DNA from: Thermoflexus sp042408365
GTDB taxonomy: Bacteria; Chloroflexota; Anaerolineae; Thermoflexales; Thermoflexaceae
Assembly (NCBI RefSeq): GCF_042408365.1
Contig: NZ_JBHOQJ010000192.1
Location: 1-8,567 of the forward strand
Length of the DNA stretch: 8,567 nucleotides
Direction: 5' to 3'
Shown: piece by piece, positions 6,807 to 8,567 of the stretch
Numbering within the stretch: position 1 is the first letter of the stretch
Layout: each line of letters starts with the position of its first letter
Notes under the pieces: generated by a model
The model's input: the letters and a program-made list of their open reading frames with translations, nothing else
What the model was told of the DNA's origin: nothing
The model's database searches: none
Translations under genes and position numbers: made by a program

Positions 6807-7601
6807 TTACGCGGAAAGAAAACCGCCATCCACTGGGATCAACGCCCCAGTCACATAGCTGGCCATCGGCGAGGCCAGAAAGAGCACCACACGAGCCACC
6901 TCATCCGGCTTGCCCCAACGCCCCAAGGGAAGCCTCCGCTGGAAGTCGTAGCCGGCAAGCCACCATCGTGGGTGCATGGAACGCAACGCCCGGCCGATCA
7001 ACCGCTGCGTCCCGGGGGTACGGATCCCGCCTGGAAGGACCGCATTCACCCGGAAACCCCATTTCCCGTAGTCTCGAGCCAACCCACGCGTCAGCGCCAG
7101 CAGCCCGGCTTTGCTGACCGTGTAGGGAATCAGATCTCTCTGGAACGGCAGGATCGCCTCAATCGTTCCCACATTGACGATCGCGCCTCCTCTTCGGCCT
7201 CGACGGGCGATCATCCCCTGACACATCCAAAGGGCTGCCTTCAGATTCACCCGCAACACGTGCTCCAGGAAATCCGGATCGACCTCTAAATATTCACGGA
7301 ACGGATAAACCCCAGCGTTGTTCACCAAAATATCCGGAACCTGCGGATCCGGAAGGGTCTTCCAGAAGGCCCGGATGGCCTCCTCCGAACTCAAGTCCAT
7401 CGGGAACCATTGCACCTCCACCCCCATCGCGCGAATCCGGGCCGCGAGCCGCTCCAGAGCCCCCTCCTGGATGTCCACCAACAGCATCGCAGCACCCGCT
7501 TCGGCGAAGCGCATCGCGATCGCCTCACCGATCCCTGAGGCAGCGCCGGTGACCAGCGCCCGATGTCCGCGCAGCGAAACCAGCTCCGTGATGGGAACCA
7601 T
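6807..7601 (-). CDS. Short-chain dehydrogenase/reductase (SDR), NAD-type
   Basis: A 264-residue classical SDR oxidoreductase. It shows the cofactor motif TGAASGIG (18-25), Asp43 at the end of strand two (VDI; predicts NAD(H) rather than NADP(H)), NNAG (94-97), Asn119, Tyr160 and Lys164 (YTVSK), and the typical end YVTGALIPVDGG. The catalytic Ser position (VNVSS in most relatives) reads VNVGT, so Thr146 probably stands in, with one extra residue before Tyr160. The substrate cannot be told from sequence; FabG-like or sugar/steroid-type alcohol oxidation are all possible. Start: Met at 7601 has GGAGGGAGGG upstream (about 7608-7617), better placed than the alternative ATG at 7628, which would overlap the lipoprotein stop as ATGA and add nine residues. 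It is the second gene of a reverse unit; the gap to the lipoprotein stop is 23 bp, so co-transcription is likely. Confidence 0.93.
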   Translation of the reverse strand: MVPITELVSLRGHRALVTGAASGIGEAIAMRFAEAGAAMLLVDIQEGALERLAARIRAMGVEVQWFPMDLSSEEAIRAFWKTLPDPQVPDILVNNAGVYPFREYLEVDPDFLEHVLRVNLKAALWMCQGMIARRGRRGGAIVNVGTIEAILPFQRDLIPYTVSKAGLLALTRGLARDYGKWGFRVNAVLPGGIRTPGTQRLIGRALRSMHPRWWLAGYDFQRRLPLGRWGKPDEVARVVLFLASPMASYVTGALIPVDGGFLSA

Positions 7602-7624
7602 CGCTTCGCCCTCCCTCCGCCCGT

Positions 7625-8323
7625 TCATTGACCGATGGGCGGTTGGATTTCGATCGGCCGATCGAAATCGGAGAGCGTGAGCTCCCACACGGTGGGATCC
7701 CGGGGATCGCTCTCCAACTCCACCAGGCGCGCCCGCCGGATCCGAAAGGTTCCCCCCTCCACCCACATATCCACCCGCAACCGCCCGGCGATCATCCCCA
7801 CCGACCACTCCTCCAGCGGCCCGCTCTCCAGCTCCCCTTGCAGGTGATAGGCCATCCCACTCTCCAGCTTCTCCTGCCCGATCACGCGCAGCGGGGCGCG
7901 GGCCATGAGGGCCGGAACCCCTCGCTCCGCATCGAAGAACCACCGAGGGTCCATCACCACGCCCCGCTCGGGGGTCAATTCCTCCCAGCGCTCGACCCCG
8001 GCGAGCGCGATCCACGTTCGATCCCCCAGGCGGACGATCCGGAGCTCGGTGACGACGCCCAGGCTGAACACGCGGACAACGCCCTGCATCGCGTCCGGGT
8101 TCACCACATCCCCCTCCACCCACCGAAGCATCATCGTCCGTGCAGCATCTAGATAATCCGGAGCTCCCGTCCGCTCCAAAACGAAGTGGGCGCTCCGCAT
8201 CCGGGCCATGGCCTCGGCGGATCGCGCCATGATCTCGGAGGCAGAGAGGGCGGGAAGCCGCCCCGGCGCCCAGCATCCGAGCAAGAGCGCCCCCAGCACC
8301 CATCGCCATGCCCAACGCGCCAT
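7625..8323 (-). CDS. LppX/LprAFG-family lipoprotein
   Basis: A 232-residue exported lipoprotein. The N terminus MARWAWRWVLGALLLGC is a short positively charged hydrophobic signal with a lipobox ending LLGC, giving lipidated Cys17. The mature part has the LppX_LprAFG pattern: an early helix SAEAMARMRSAHFVLE, a G-VVNPDAMQG strand, repeated beta hairpins (ELRIVRLGDRTWIAL, RVIGQEKLESGMAYHLQGE, LRVDMWVEGGTFRIRRARL) and a closing WELTLSDFDRPIEIQPP. Members bind lipids or lipoglycans in a half-barrel pocket outside the membrane; the ligand here is unknown. Start: the ATG at 8323 has GAGGTG about 8 bases upstream and puts the signal peptide at the N terminus; the frame is open further up to a TTG at 8353, which would add ten polar residues and is less likely. 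It is the first gene of a reverse unit with the dehydrogenase. Confidence 0.85.
   Translation of the reverse strand: MARWAWRWVLGALLLGCWAPGRLPALSASEIMARSAEAMARMRSAHFVLERTGAPDYLDAARTMMLRWVEGDVVNPDAMQGVVRVFSLGVVTELRIVRLGDRTWIALAGVERWEELTPERGVVMDPRWFFDAERGVPALMARAPLRVIGQEKLESGMAYHLQGELESGPLEEWSVGMIAGRLRVDMWVEGGTFRIRRARLVELESDPRDPTVWELTLSDFDRPIEIQPPIGQ
7646..7669. repeat. Perfect 24-bp palindrome inside the lipoprotein gene end
   Basis: Each half is GATTTCGATCGG and the second half is its exact reverse complement with no loop. It encodes the DFDRPIEI stretch near the lipoprotein C terminus and lies about 45-70 bases upstream of the dehydrogenase start at 7601. A dimeric repressor site or an mRNA hairpin between the two cistrons are possibilities; coding constraint on FDRPIEI explains only part of the symmetry. 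Confidence 0.5.
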
Positions 8324-8458
8324 TGGATCACACCTCGGATCGTCTGTTCGCAAGAAGCAGATGGATACTCAAACGCCCTCCTACGAACCAAATCCCGTTC
8401 GCAGTGGGGCACTTATGAACAAGCGAATTTGCACATCCCACGCTGAGGATCCAACGTG

Positions 8459-8480
8459 AAGGAGGTGAAGCTTCCTCTTT
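8459..8480 (+). other. Shine-Dalgarno-like sequence in a weak hairpin, no start codon
   Basis: AAGGAGGTGA (8459-8468) is a near-perfect match to the anti-Shine-Dalgarno complement, but no ATG, GTG or TTG opening a frame follows at suitable distance. The AAGGAGG can pair with CCTCTTT (8474-8480) around an 8-base loop. It may be chance, a remnant of a lost gene, or part of a small transcript. Confidence 0.2.
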
Positions 8481-8505
8481 TCTACCTCTTTTCTACTTTT
8501 CTACC
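8474..8505. repeat. 11-bp tandem pyrimidine repeat
   Basis: CCTCTTTTCTA occurs twice exactly in tandem (8474-8484, 8485-8495), then a shortened copy CTTTTCTA (8496-8503) and the opening CC of a further unit. All bases except the terminal A are pyrimidines, and the period equals about one helical turn. It lies 151 bp upstream of the lipoprotein start, inside the 244-bp noncoding right end (8324-8567), in which I find no gene and no confident promoter on either strand. Confidence 0.6.
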
Positions 8506-8538
8506 TCTCCCCACGGCCTGAAGGGCTGTGGGGAGGGG
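8504..8538 (+). repeat. Second copy of the intergenic hairpin
   Basis: Bases 8504-8519 pair with 8523-8538 around a GAA loop, with three G-U pairs. The core CTCCCCACGGCC is identical to that of the hairpin at 5250-5286; within the core the two copies differ by C-to-T changes at 8519 and 8527 and by one loop base. ATTTT occurs 11 bases downstream (8549-8553), so it may terminate a short forward transcript, but no forward gene is seen upstream of it. It may belong to a dispersed palindromic repeat family. Confidence 0.5.
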
Positions 8539-8567
8539 GAGAATAGATATTTTGGGGGCGAGCTGGG

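Noticed and set aside
7602..8315. Upstream extension of the dehydrogenase frame to about 500 residues
   Set aside because: The extra part overlaps the lipoprotein gene in another frame, is unlike SDR sequence, and the SDR family starts just before residue 1 as called at 7601.
8186..8459. Two forward open frames of 83-86 codons
   Set aside because: They are mostly antisense to the lipoprotein signal-peptide region, have charged low-complexity products and no ribosome site.

Overview
The window (8,567 bp, GC-rich) holds six protein-coding genes and three short noncoding blocks. High GC content, GC-rich hairpins after or between genes, a Thermus-like MutS ATPase motif, the folate/FAD tRNA methyltransferase TrmFO and a mycobacterial/Chloroflexota-style LppX_LprAFG lipoprotein together suggest a thermophilic, high-GC bacterium, most likely of the Chloroflexota. 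That placement is inference, not proof. No phage, transposase, CRISPR or RNA gene is visible.

Layout: (1) A perfect hairpin at the left edge is followed by a forward gene (88-1200). It resembles the DUF3524/glycosyltransferase family 4 protein that mannosylates tRNA queuosine, but its hallmark motifs are eroded. (2) It converges on mutS (1262-3853, reverse), a complete mismatch-repair gene. (3) mutS diverges from a forward gene (4079-5182) encoding a response regulator: an intact phosphorylatable receiver domain is joined to a class III nucleotide-cyclase-like domain that has lost key catalytic residues. (4) A 222-bp intergenic block (5183-5404) is packed with hairpins, including a perfect 17-bp stem. 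(5) trmFO (5405-6742, forward) converges on (6) a reverse two-gene unit: an LppX/LprG-type lipoprotein (7625-8323) upstream of a short-chain dehydrogenase (6807-7601). (7) The last 244 bp are noncoding and hold an 11-bp tandem pyrimidine repeat and a second copy of the 5250-5286 hairpin.

MutS (DNA repair) and TrmFO (T-loop m5U54 in tRNA) are housekeeping genes with no sign of damage. The first gene, if the family call is right, also belongs to tRNA modification. The response regulator and the lipoprotein/dehydrogenase pair look lineage-specific. I see no operon tying all six together; each strand switch has its own noncoding gap.

Most notable points: two enzyme-family proteins that look catalytically degenerate (QTMAN-like and cyclase-like), a dispersed hairpin whose two copies differ by changes that keep G-U pairing only in forward-strand RNA, and a strong excess of the hexamer GGATCC across the window.
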